From CAZEKB01 sp964512225 (GTDB taxonomy: Bacteria > Myxococcota_A > UBA796 > UBA9615): a DNA stretch of 64,000 nt. A program made the position numbers and the translations under genes. The first letter of the stretch is position 1, and each line of letters opens with the position of its first letter. The stretch lies in assembly GCA_964512225.1 (NCBI GenBank), contig CAZEKB010000029.1, positions 3,531 to 67,530 of the forward strand, written 5' to 3'. Positions 17,592-25,352 of the stretch are shown here, in pieces. The notes beneath the pieces are model-generated. The model had not been told where the DNA came from. It did not search any database and saw nothing but the letters and a program-made list of their open reading frames with translations.

Positions 17592-18127
17592 TGTCCGACG
17601 TCAAGCACTTCGGGGCGCTCGCCGAGTTCACCGACCCGGCGCAGCTCTATCACGCCTGTGAGAAGGTCCGCGACGCGGGCTTCAAGGTCTGGGATGCCCA
17701 CACGCCGTACCCGGTCCACGGTCTCGAGAAGGCGATGGGCCTGGGACGCAGCCTCGTGCCCTACATCGTCTTCGTCGCGGGCATCACCGGCGCCGTCACG
17801 GGTTTCGCGATGCAGGCCTGGGTGTCGATGGTCGCCCAGCCGTCGGTCATCTCCGCCAAGCCGATGCTCTCCTGGCAGGCCTTCATCCCCGTCACTTTCG
17901 AGCTCGGCATCCTGTTCGGCTCGGTGGGCGCTCTGGTGGGGATGCTCGCCCTCAACAAGCTGCCGCAGCTGTACCACTCGCTGTTCCACAGCGAGCGCTT
18001 CGAGCGCTTCTCGGACGACCGCTTCTTCATCTCGATCGAAGCGAAGGATCCGCAGTTCGACGCGGCCGCGACCGTCACCTTCCTCGAAGGCCTCGGTTCG
18101 TCCCACGTCGAGCTGGTGGAGGACTGA
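17591..18127 (+). CDS. actD: alternative complex III membrane subunit ActD
   Basis: 178 residues. A cytoplasmic ferredoxin-like N-terminal part (GALAEFTDPAQLYHACEKVRDAGFKVWDAHTPYPVHGLEKAMG) is the DUF3341 signature of ActD; two transmembrane helices follow (about 57-80 and 95-120) and then a soluble tail containing PQLYHSLF and DDRFFISIEA. It is a structural subunit of the quinol:cytochrome c/oxidase complex, placed between ActC and ActF. Start overlaps the actC stop by one base. Confidence 0.9.
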   Translation: MSDVKHFGALAEFTDPAQLYHACEKVRDAGFKVWDAHTPYPVHGLEKAMGLGRSLVPYIVFVAGITGAVTGFAMQAWVSMVAQPSVISAKPMLSWQAFIPVTFELGILFGSVGALVGMLALNKLPQLYHSLFHSERFERFSDDRFFISIEAKDPQFDAAATVTFLEGLGSSHVELVED

Positions 18128-18131
18128 AACG

Positions 18132-18707
18132 ATGCGTCCCACCCTCATCCTCGCCGCGCTCGTCGCGGTGTTCGCCCTGGGCTGCCAGGAGACGATCAAG
18201 AAGGAGAGCCCGATCCACCCCAACTGGAACATGGATCAGGATCTCCGCATCGACCCCCAGGAGCCCGCGCCGAGCGACGTCTTCCCGGACGGCCGCGGCA
18301 TGCGCACGCCCGTCGAGGGCACGATCGCCGTCGGCAGCCTCCGCGAGGACGACCACTACTGGCGCGGGAAGGTCGAAGGCGAGTTCGCCAAGGCCCTGCC
18401 GCCCACGCTCACCCTGGACGCGGCCTTCGTCGCCCGGGGCAAGGACCGGTACGACATCTTCTGTGCGCCCTGCCACGACGCGGCGGGGACGGGCAACGGG
18501 ACGGTCGCGAGCCGGGGGATCACCCAGCCGCCGACGTTCCACTCGGCGTACCTCAAGAGCTTCCCGGTCGGGCAGCTCTTCGACGTGATTACCAGCGGTG
18601 TGAGGTCGATGCCCTCGTACGCCGCGCAGATTCCGGCGGAAGACCGCTGGGCGATCGCCACCTACGTGCGAGCGCTCCAGGTCGCCGGCGTCGAGACCTC
18701 CGAGTAG
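18132..18707 (+). CDS. actE: alternative complex III monoheme cytochrome c lipoprotein ActE
   Basis: 191 residues. A lipoprotein signal peptide ends at ALGC, anchoring the protein to the membrane. One heme site, CAPCH, lies in the segment GKDRYDIFCAPCHDAAGTGNG, and a distal Met is available in SMPSYAAQIP. This is the ActE pattern: the exit cytochrome of alternative complex III. The start is four bases after the actD stop. The phrase DVFPDGRGMRTPVEGTIA is also typical of the family. Confidence 0.92.
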   Translation: MRPTLILAALVAVFALGCQETIKKESPIHPNWNMDQDLRIDPQEPAPSDVFPDGRGMRTPVEGTIAVGSLREDDHYWRGKVEGEFAKALPPTLTLDAAFVARGKDRYDIFCAPCHDAAGTGNGTVASRGITQPPTFHSAYLKSFPVGQLFDVITSGVRSMPSYAAQIPAEDRWAIATYVRALQVAGVETSE

Positions 18708-18723
18708 GCGAGGGGATACTTCG

Positions 18724-19938
18724 ATGGCACACGGACACGCAATCACGCTGCCGACGGCCGAGGAAGTCACGCTTCCCGCCGGGCACTCCTGGGGCAAGCT
18801 CCCGATGGTCGGGCTGGTGCTCGGCGTCGTCGGCCTCGCCGCTACCTTCGCCCTCGGGCAGGGCGACAAGGGCCAGCTGTATCACAGCTACCTGGTCGCG
18901 TTCCTCTACTTCCTGAGCCTCGGGCTCGGCGCCCTCTTCTTCGTCATCGTCCAGTTCGCGGCGAAGGCGGGCTGGTCGGTCGTCGTCCGCCGGACGGCGG
19001 AGAGCTTCACCGCGCCGCTGCCGGTCATGCTGCTGCTCTTCATCCCCGTGGTCCTGGGGATGCACGACCTCTACCACTGGACGCACGCGGACGCCGTCGC
19101 CAACGACAAGATCCTGCAGTGGAAGGAGCCCTACCTGAACCAGGGCTTCTTCCTCGCGCGCGCGCTCGTGTACTTCGGGGTCTGGGCGGGGCTGTCGCTC
19201 TTCTTCCGGCGCACCAGCCGCAGGCAGGACACCGAGGGGGGCGTCGACCTCACCCGGCGCATGCAGAAGATGGCGGGCCCGGCCGTCGCGCTCTTCGCCT
19301 TCTCACTGACGTTCGCGGCCCTGGACTGGGGCATGTCCCTGGACCCGCACTGGTACTCCACCATGTGGGGCGTCTACTACTTCGCGGGCGCGTGGGTGTC
19401 CTTCAACGCCCTGCTCGCGGTGCTGCACCTGCTCATGGAGAAGCAGGGCCTGCTCCGCGGCATCGTGCACATGGAGCACTACCACGACCTCGGGAAGCTG
19501 ATCTTCGCGTTCATGGTCTTCTGGACCTACATCGCGTTCAGCCAGTACTTCCTGATCTGGTACGCGAACATCCCCGAAGAGACCATGTGGTTCGCGCACC
19601 GCGCGGGCTCCAGCTGGGAGACGATGGGGATCATCCTCATGGTCGGCCACTTCGGGCTGCCGTTCCTGTTCCTCATCCAGCGCAAGGTCAAGCGGCATCG
19701 CGGGACGCTCATGTTCGGCGCCCTGTGGATGCTCGTCATGCACTACGTCGACATCTACTACATCGTGATGCCCGGCTTCCACAAGGCGGGCGTGCACTTC
19801 GCGGCCGTGGACGTCGCGGCGTTCGTGGGCGTCGGCGGCATCTTCTTCGGCGTCGCCACCCTGGCGATGAAGAAGGCCCCGCTCATCCCGGTGAAGGACC
19901 CGCGGCTCCCCGCGTCCATCTCCTTCGAGAACTTCTAG
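18724..19938 (+). CDS. actF: alternative complex III membrane subunit ActF
   Basis: 404 residues, about ten transmembrane helices, the second NrfD-like membrane subunit. HSWGKLPMVGLVLGVVGL, LYHSYLVAFLYFLSLGLGALFFV and the YWTHADAV / DWGMSLDPHWYSTMWGVYYFAG segments are diagnostic. A ribosome binding site (GAGGGG) precedes the ATG. ActF mirrors ActC in the membrane; its quinol site may be non-functional in solved structures of the family. Nine bases separate it from the following cytochrome gene. Confidence 0.92.
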   Translation: MAHGHAITLPTAEEVTLPAGHSWGKLPMVGLVLGVVGLAATFALGQGDKGQLYHSYLVAFLYFLSLGLGALFFVIVQFAAKAGWSVVVRRTAESFTAPLPVMLLLFIPVVLGMHDLYHWTHADAVANDKILQWKEPYLNQGFFLARALVYFGVWAGLSLFFRRTSRRQDTEGGVDLTRRMQKMAGPAVALFAFSLTFAALDWGMSLDPHWYSTMWGVYYFAGAWVSFNALLAVLHLLMEKQGLLRGIVHMEHYHDLGKLIFAFMVFWTYIAFSQYFLIWYANIPEETMWFAHRAGSSWETMGIILMVGHFGLPFLFLIQRKVKRHRGTLMFGALWMLVMHYVDIYYIVMPGFHKAGVHFAAVDVAAFVGVGGIFFGVATLAMKKAPLIPVKDPRLPASISFENF

Positions 19939-19947
19939 GAGGGCTCC

Positions 19948-20586
19948 GTGGCCGACACCGCCAAGCCGAGCTTCGTCGACTCCGATCCGCCGATCGCGTC
20001 GATCCTGATCTTCCTCTTCGTCTGCACGGCGCTGTTCATCGGCATCGCCTTCGAGCTCTCGGGGCTGCGCGCCCGAGGCACGGAGGGCTCGACGGTCCCG
20101 GCCTCCACCGAGGCCCTGGCCGCCGTGCACGCCCACGAGGCCGCCGCCATGGACGACTCGCGACTCGCCGCCGCCATGGAGCAGGTCGCGGGCGACCCCT
20201 CCCTGCTCGAGGGCGTGGCGATGGCGGGCGCGGGCACCGATGTCGCGTCCGACGAGGACCCGCTCGTGACGAAGGGCCGAGAGCTCTACGCCAGCAAGAC
20301 CTGCATCGCCTGCCACTCGCTGGACGGCACGAAGGGTGTCGGTCCGTCGTGGAAGGACGTCCTCGGCGTGGACCGCAAGCTGGTCGACGGCTCGACCGTC
20401 GCCATCGACGACGCCTACCTCCGGTCGTCCATCACGGACCCGAACGGGCAGATCGCGGACGGCTTCGCGCCGTCGATGCCGCCGGTGCCGCTCGAGGACG
20501 TGGAGCTCGACGCCCTGGTCGCCTTCATCAAGGCCCAGAGCGCGGCCGCCGAGGGTGCGCCCGAAGACGGAGCCGCTCCCGAGTAG
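19948..20586 (+). CDS. membrane-anchored cytochrome c, CoxB C-domain-like
   Basis: 212 residues, GTG start with GGAGGG upstream. One N-terminal transmembrane helix (about 18-38) is followed by a ~60-residue Ala/Glu-rich linker and a single-heme domain: CIACHSLDGTKGVGPSWKDVLG, then DDAYLRSSITDPNGQI and GFAPSMPPV with the distal Met. This domain closely resembles the cytochrome c tail of caa3 oxidase subunit II, but no copper-A domain is present. It is the last gene of the act operon and probably carries electrons from the complex to an oxidase encoded elsewhere. The start of subunit II itself is missing, so it is not a truncated CoxB. Confidence 0.8.
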   Translation: MADTAKPSFVDSDPPIASILIFLFVCTALFIGIAFELSGLRARGTEGSTVPASTEALAAVHAHEAAAMDDSRLAAAMEQVAGDPSLLEGVAMAGAGTDVASDEDPLVTKGRELYASKTCIACHSLDGTKGVGPSWKDVLGVDRKLVDGSTVAIDDAYLRSSITDPNGQIADGFAPSMPPVPLEDVELDALVAFIKAQSAAAEGAPEDGAAPE

Positions 20587-20605
20587 CCCGATCCCCGGAG
20601 ACGAC

Positions 20606-20637
20606 CGAAGGGGAGCCTCTCGCGGGGCTCCCCTTCG
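20606..20637 (+). terminator. strong hairpin terminator of the act operon
   Basis: A perfect 12-bp stem (CGAAGGGGAGCC / GGCTCCCCTTCG) with an 8-nt loop starts 20 bp after the last gene; an outer ACGA/TCGT pair extends it with one bulge. The tail TCGTCGTTCT is only mildly T-rich. It also separates the operon from the tRNA gene on the other strand. Confidence 0.75.
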
Positions 20638-20654
20638 TCGTTCTGGATGCGGGA

Positions 20655-20730
20655 TGGTGGGCAGGGAGGGAATTGAACCCCCGACACGGGGATTTTCAAT
20701 CCCCTGCTCTACCGACTGAGCTACCTGCCC
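20655..20730 (-). tRNA. tRNA-Phe (GAA)
   Basis: Read on the minus strand this folds as a full cloverleaf: acceptor GGGCAGG paired with CCTGCCC, D-arm GCTCAGTCGGTAGAGC, anticodon stem GGGGA/TCCCC with loop TTGAAAA (anticodon GAA), T-arm GGGGGTTCAATTCCC, discriminator A. The CCA end is encoded (20655-20657). 76 nt including CCA. Confidence 0.97.
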
Positions 20731-20772
20731 GCGTCGCGCGTCGGATCCGGTCCGCCCCGCGAAGCGCGGCGG

Positions 20773-20801
20773 AATGTACGAAGGGCCTCCGGCGCTGTCA
20801 A
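20773..20801 (-). promoter_or_regulatory. sigma70-like promoter of tRNA-Phe
   Basis: On the minus strand: perfect TTGACA (20801-20796), 17-bp spacer, TACATT (20778-20773). The predicted start lies about 35 bp before the mature tRNA 5' end, leaving a short leader for RNase P. Confidence 0.65.
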
Positions 20802-20852
20802 CCGGTCACGGGACCCGAGCACGCGCGCTCTCGGTCCTTTAAGGTGCCGCCG

Positions 20853-21158
20853 ATGCGACCGCTCCTGCTGCTCCTGATCGTCTCCCTCTTCGCGCCCGGC
20901 TGCGCGAACGAGTGCGACACCGCCTGCTCCGCGCAGGCCGACTACTTCGAGCGCTGCCTCGATACCTGGGGGACCACGTGGGAAGAGAACTCCTACGACT
21001 CCAAGCAGGACTACCTGGCACGCTGCCGGGCGGTCTACGGGGATCAGCTCGACGCGGAGGATGAGGGCACCGACGAGTACCTCGAGCTCCTCGCGATCTG
21101 CGACGGCAACCTCGCGCGGGCGGAGTCCGATACCGACTGCGAGACCCTGATCGAGTAG
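20853..21158 (+). CDS. small Cys-rich lipoprotein
   Basis: 101 residues. The signal peptide ends at FAPGC, a lipobox. The mature part has seven Cys (lipid Cys plus six), including C-x3-C-x3-C at the start, a RCLDTWGTTW segment and ARCRAVYG. Charge is strongly negative. No family is recognised. The next gene shares the Cys layout and the segment CL-x4-ITW/GTTW followed by YxxxxDF/Y, so the two are diverged paralogues. Probably an exported protein with disulfides. It lies divergently from tRNA-Phe. Confidence 0.7.
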   Translation: MRPLLLLLIVSLFAPGCANECDTACSAQADYFERCLDTWGTTWEENSYDSKQDYLARCRAVYGDQLDAEDEGTDEYLELLAICDGNLARAESDTDCETLIE

Positions 21159-21177
21159 CGCCCGGCGGGTGCTTCCG

Positions 21178-21206
21178 TTGATTCGCCGGAGTGCTTGCCA
21201 TAAGAT
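21178..21206 (+). promoter_or_regulatory. possible sigma70-like promoter
   Basis: TTGATT (21178-21183), 17-bp spacer, TAAGAT (21201-21206), four of six matches in each box. It would give a ~50-nt leader before the lipoprotein gene at 21263. The leader contains a GGCGGG...CCCGCC stem. Confidence 0.4.
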
Positions 21207-21262
21207 GCCGCGTCTTTGCTGGCGGGCGACCCTAAGCCCCCGCCGTTACAGGGGAAAACTCG

Positions 21263-21829
21263 ATGCACACCCTTCGTTCCCTGCTCGTGGTCGTCGCCGT
21301 CCTCGTTCCCGTGTTCCTCAGCTCCGGCTGCGCCGACGACTGCCGCGCCTACTGCCAGGACACGGGCGACCTCCTCGGGGGCTGCCTGCAGGACTACGAG
21401 ATCACCTGGGCGGACGTCGGTGACGGGTACACGAACGAACGCGACTTCGTGAACCAGTGCCGGACCGGCATCGAAGAGCAGATCCTCGCGGACCAGGAAG
21501 CGACCTGCGACGGCGCCGAAGGCGACGCCCTCCGCGACTGCCAGAACACAGTGGAGCAGGGCACGCTGAGCGCCTGCCGCGAGAGCACCGCGGCCCTCCG
21601 CACGTCCTGCTCGGCGGGCTGGCGCAACGCCCTCGAGTACATCCCCGACCTGTACGAGCCCGAAGAGCCGACCCCCGAAGAGGGCGACGACGACGACTCC
21701 GCGGGCGACGACGACGACTCGGCGGGCGACGACGACGACGCGGGCGACGACGACGACGCGGGCGACGACGACGACTCCGCCACGGACGACGACGACGCGG
21801 TCGACGACGACGACTCCGCCGGCGGCTGA
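21263..21829 (+). CDS. Cys-rich lipoprotein with Asp-run tail
   Basis: 188 residues. The signal peptide ends at LSSGC. The folded part (~25-135) contains about ten Cys and resembles the preceding small lipoprotein (CADDCRAYC, GCLQDYEITW, NQCRTG), extended by a second Cys-rich half. The tail from ~140 to the end is a low-complexity chain of DDDD blocks separated by SAG, AG, SAT or AV, seven blocks in all. That tail is similar to the Asp-run linkers at 242-1699 and 52897-57945. Function unknown; the tail could bind divalent cations or act as a spacer. Five bases separate its stop from the convergent dppC-like stop. Confidence 0.72.
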   Translation: MHTLRSLLVVVAVLVPVFLSSGCADDCRAYCQDTGDLLGGCLQDYEITWADVGDGYTNERDFVNQCRTGIEEQILADQEATCDGAEGDALRDCQNTVEQGTLSACRESTAALRTSCSAGWRNALEYIPDLYEPEEPTPEEGDDDDSAGDDDDSAGDDDDAGDDDDAGDDDDSATDDDDAVDDDDSAGG

Positions 21830-21834
21830 GCCCG

Positions 21835-22644
21835 CTACCGCGCGCGGCGAGTCCGCGGATCCAGGCGGTCGCGCAGGCCGTCTCCGAGGAAGTTGAACCC
21901 CAGCACCGTGAGCATGATCGCGGCCCCCGGGAACACCGACAGGTGCGGGGCCACGAGCATGTACTCGCGGCCGTCGTTGAGCATCGAGCCCCAGGACGGC
22001 ACCCCCGGCGGGGCGCCGAGCCCCAGGAACGACAGCCCCGCCTCCGCGAGGATCGCGCCCGCCATCCCGAACGTCGCCTGAATCACCAGCAGCGGCACGA
22101 CGTTGGGGAGGATCTGCCGGAGCATGATCCGGCGCGGCCCCATCCCGATGGCCCGCGCCGCCGTGATGAACTCCGCCTCCCGCAGCTCCAGCGTCTTGGC
22201 GCGCACCAGCCGCGCGTAGGACACCCAGCCGGACACGCACAGCGCGAGGACGACGAGCCCAACCGAGCGGGTGGGGGACAGCGCCGTGATCGCGATGGCC
22301 AGCAGGATCCCCGGGAACGCCTGGAAGCACTCCAGCACGAACATCAGCGCCCGGTCCGCGCGCCCGCCGTACCACCCCGCGGGCAGGCCGATCGCGGTCC
22401 CCAGGAACGCCGACACGGACACGACGGTCACGCCCACCCACAGGCTGATGCGCGAGCCGTGCACGATGCGCGCGTAGATGTCGCAGCCGTCGGCGTCGGC
22501 TCCGAGCCAGTGGCGCGCCGACGGGCCCGCCAGCTCGGAGGCGAGGCGACAGTCCTCGGGGTCGAGTCGGCCGACCCACGGGGCGAGCGCCGCGCACAGG
22601 ACGAGCCCCAGCACGAGCCCCGCGCCGATGCGGATCGCGGTCAT
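21835..22644 (-). CDS. dipeptide/oligopeptide ABC transporter permease, DppC-like
   Basis: 269 residues, ATG at 22644 overlapping the upstream permease stop (ATGA). Binding-protein-dependent transport permease with about six transmembrane helices. The EAA loop that docks the ATPase is intact (EFITAARAIGMGPRRIMLRQILPN), as is the DppC-type HWLGADADGCDIYARIVHGSRISLWVG opening and LSFLGLGAPPGVPSWGSML. It pairs with the DppB-like protein to form the channel. Substrate specificity cannot be read; the operon is receptor-permease-permease with no ATPase gene. Confidence 0.9.
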   Translation of the reverse strand: MTAIRIGAGLVLGLVLCAALAPWVGRLDPEDCRLASELAGPSARHWLGADADGCDIYARIVHGSRISLWVGVTVVSVSAFLGTAIGLPAGWYGGRADRALMFVLECFQAFPGILLAIAITALSPTRSVGLVVLALCVSGWVSYARLVRAKTLELREAEFITAARAIGMGPRRIMLRQILPNVVPLLVIQATFGMAGAILAEAGLSFLGLGAPPGVPSWGSMLNDGREYMLVAPHLSVFPGAAIMLTVLGFNFLGDGLRDRLDPRTRRAR

Positions 22645-23630
22645 CGCTCGTCCAGCCGGACCCGGGGGTCGGCGATCGTGTACGCGACGTCCGTCGCCGT
22701 GTTGACCGCCACGTACGTCGCGGCGATCAGGAGCACGCAGCCCTGCACCATCGGGAAGTCGCGGGAGCGGATCGCCTGGATGATCTCCCGACCGATGCCC
22801 GGCCACCCGAAGATCTCCTCGGTGATGATCGACCCGGTCAGCAGCGCCCCGAACTGCAGCCCCACGATCGTGATCACCGGCAGCAGCGCGGCCCGCAGGG
22901 CGTGCTTGAAGAGCGCGGCCCGCTCCGACAGCCCCTTCGCCTTCGCCGTCCGCACGTAGTCGGCGTGCAGCGTCTCGAGGACGCTCGCGCGGGTGATGCG
23001 CGTGAGGATCGCGGACATGCCCAGGCCGAGCGTGATCGCGGGGAGCACGATCGCGCCCGGCGCCGTGGCCCCCGACACCGGCAGCCAGCCCAGCTCCACC
23101 GCGAAGATCAGGATCAGCAGCGGACCCAGCCAGAAGTTCGGCATGGAGACCCCCAGGAGCGCGCCCGCCATCGACGCCTGATCGACCCACGTCCCCCGCC
23201 TCCACGCGGCGAGGGTCCCGAGCGGGACCGCGAGCAGGATCGATACGAGCAGGGCCGCCCCCGCCAGCTTCAGCGTCTGGGGGAAGCGCATGCCGAGCGT
23301 GTCCCACACCGAGCGCCGCGTATGGAGCGACCGGAGCTCTCCCGTCAGCAGCGACGTGAAGAAGCCCGCGTACTGCGTATCCGTCACCGCGCGCGAGGCC
23401 CGCTGCAGGGGGCTGCCCGAGCCCCGGAGGGCCGCAACGTCCACGAACAGGGGGCGGTCGAGACCGTAGGCCGCGATCAGCTCCTCCTTGCGGTCGAGCG
23501 TCGCGTTCTCGCCCACCATGAAGTCGACCGGGTCCCCCGGGATGAGGTGCAGCAGGGCGAAGACGGCGGTGGACACGACCCACAGCAGCGGGATCGCCAG
23601 CAGCGCGCGGCGGACCAGGACGCCGATCAC
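22641..23630 (-). CDS. dipeptide/oligopeptide ABC transporter permease, DppB-like
   Basis: 329 residues, GTG start overlapping the receptor gene stop (GTGA). Six transmembrane helices, the DppB/OppB opening (RRALLAIPLLWVVSTAVFALLHLIPGDP) and EAA loop (DYVRTAKAKGLSERAALFKHALRAALLPV) are clear. A longer periplasmic loop (about 55-100) is usual for DppB. It is the middle gene of a coupled three-gene operon. Confidence 0.9.
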   Translation of the reverse strand: MIGVLVRRALLAIPLLWVVSTAVFALLHLIPGDPVDFMVGENATLDRKEELIAAYGLDRPLFVDVAALRGSGSPLQRASRAVTDTQYAGFFTSLLTGELRSLHTRRSVWDTLGMRFPQTLKLAGAALLVSILLAVPLGTLAAWRRGTWVDQASMAGALLGVSMPNFWLGPLLILIFAVELGWLPVSGATAPGAIVLPAITLGLGMSAILTRITRASVLETLHADYVRTAKAKGLSERAALFKHALRAALLPVITIVGLQFGALLTGSIITEEIFGWPGIGREIIQAIRSRDFPMVQGCVLLIAATYVAVNTATDVAYTIADPRVRLDER

Positions 23631-25207
23631 CGGGGCCCCGTCTTGCGCGCATGGACGAGGGCGCCGAAGTCCCCGTCGGGCACCGCCGCGTAGCCCTCGA
23701 CGTTGCGCCCCGCGACCACGACGTTGTGCGTGTACCAGAGCGGGAGCAGCGGCAGGTCGCGGCCCGTGATGCGCTGGAGCTCGCGGTACAGCGGCGCGCG
23801 ACTCGCCCGATCGACGACCCGGCGCCCCTCATCGATCAGCCGGTCGACCGCGGGCTCGTCGTAGAAGGTGCGGTTGGCCCCGTCCGGCGGCATCCGACGG
23901 CTGTCGAACACGTAGGCGTACCAGTCGGGGTCGGTCACGCCGACGGCGGACAGCGTGAAGAGGTCGTATGCGCCCTGCTTGATGTCGGAGAAGAACACCC
24001 CCCACTCGTTCGTCCGCAGCTCCATCTCGACGCCGACGTCGGCCAGCTGGCGCCGCATGATCCGAGCCACGGCGACCGACGTGGAGTCCGTGGAGGTGCG
24101 GTAGACGAGCCGCAGGCGGGCCCCGTCGCGCTCCGGGAGGCCCGCCTCGTCCAGGAGCCGCCGCGCGCGCTCGGGGTCGTGGGGGTAGGTCGGCGCGTCG
24201 TCCGCGAACGCCCAGTGATCGGGGTGGAGGAAGCTCGTCGCCGGGCTGGCGGTGCCGCGCAGCTTGTATCGGATGATCGGCTCGCGGTCGAGCGCGTGCG
24301 CGATCGCCCACCGGACCCTCACGTCGCTCAGGTGGGGGTGGCGGAGGTTGAAGGCCAGGTACTTCACCAGGGTGGACTCGGCCGAGTTCACGCGCAGGTC
24401 CGGCTCGCCCCGGAGCCGCTCGAGCACGTGGGCGGGGAGGTCGTTCTGGGTGAGGTCGGCGCTGCCGTGCATCACCTCGAGGACCCTCACCGTCGCGTCC
24501 GGGACGATCCGGAACCGCAGCCGACGGACCCCGGTCGTCCCCCCGAACCAGGCCGGGTTCCGCTCCAGGAGGACGTGCGAGTCGGGGACCTCTTCGAGCA
24601 TTCGGAAGGCCCCGGACCCGATCAGGTGGTCGCGGAAGTCGGGGCCGTGCTCGTCCAGCGCCCGGGCGGGCGCGCCGCCGCCGCCCGCCAGGGTCTGGGG
24701 GAAGGGCGCGTGGGGGCGCCGCAGGCGGAAGACCACCGTGCCCTCGTCCGGCGTCTCGATCGCCTCGATGGGTTCGAGGCTGAGCCGCCGCACGGAGCCG
24801 ACCGCGGGGTCGAGGATCGAGCGGTACGTCGCGGCCACGTCGCGAGCCCGGACCGGCGTCCCGTCGTGGAAGCGCGCGTCGGGGCGCAGCCGACAGATCC
24901 AGGTGCGATCGTCCGGGCGGTCGAGGGCGCCCGCGAGGTGGGGGCGGGCGACGCCCTCGACGTCGCGCTGCAGCAGCGTCGAGAAGACCAGCCGCGCGAT
25001 GCGATCGGAGAAGGCGTCCTGGGCGAATCGGGGGTCGAGGTTGGTGGGGGTGCCCGCCAGCGCGAAGACCAGCTCGTCCACCGGCGGGGCCGCGGACCCG
25101 CAACCGAGGTACGTCGCGGCCGCGGAGCAGCCGAGCGCCCCAAGAAAGCTCCGCCGACTCAAGGTCGTTTGAATATCGGCCGATGGTGGTCGTCTATACG
25201 GGAGCAT
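23627..25207 (-). CDS. peptide-type ABC transporter substrate-binding lipoprotein
   Basis: 526 residues from the ATG at 25207, chosen because it places a twin-Arg-like signal (LSRRSFLGALGCSAA) and lipobox YLGC near the N-terminus; upstream sequence in frame looks non-coding. The ribosome binding site is weak, and a TTG at 25162 is an alternative. The mature protein is SBP_bac_5 family (VFALAGTPTNLDPRF, DAFSDRIARLVFSTLLQRD, DARFHDGTPVRARDVAATYRSI, KYLAFNLRHPHLSDVRVRWAIAHALDRE, with central residues as quoted in short). It captures peptides, nickel-chelates or other small ligands for the two permeases. Neighbouring ATPase genes are absent, so it must borrow an ATPase from elsewhere. Confidence 0.88.
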   Translation of the reverse strand: MLPYRRPPSADIQTTLSRRSFLGALGCSAAATYLGCGSAAPPVDELVFALAGTPTNLDPRFAQDAFSDRIARLVFSTLLQRDVEGVARPHLAGALDRPDDRTWICRLRPDARFHDGTPVRARDVAATYRSILDPAVGSVRRLSLEPIEAIETPDEGTVVFRLRRPHAPFPQTLAGGGGAPARALDEHGPDFRDHLIGSGAFRMLEEVPDSHVLLERNPAWFGGTTGVRRLRFRIVPDATVRVLEVMHGSADLTQNDLPAHVLERLRGEPDLRVNSAESTLVKYLAFNLRHPHLSDVRVRWAIAHALDREPIIRYKLRGTASPATSFLHPDHWAFADDAPTYPHDPERARRLLDEAGLPERDGARLRLVYRTSTDSTSVAVARIMRRQLADVGVEMELRTNEWGVFFSDIKQGAYDLFTLSAVGVTDPDWYAYVFDSRRMPPDGANRTFYDEPAVDRLIDEGRRVVDRASRAPLYRELQRITGRDLPLLPLWYTHNVVVAGRNVEGYAAVPDGDFGALVHARKTGPR

Positions 25208-25352
25208 GCGTGTGATGTGCGGCCCAGAGCCTAGACCCGGACGGCGGGGCGCGGTACGGTCGAACCCCGTGTTCGCACGGGTTGGCGGTCGTGTGTCCGA
25301 TCGACACGAAACGCACCGAACGCAGCACACGTGCCGGCCCCGGAGGACCCTG

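Noticed and set aside
19948..20586. Truncated cytochrome oxidase subunit II.
   Set aside because: It has its own start, membrane anchor and linker, and no trace of a copper-A domain, so it is a stand-alone cytochrome.
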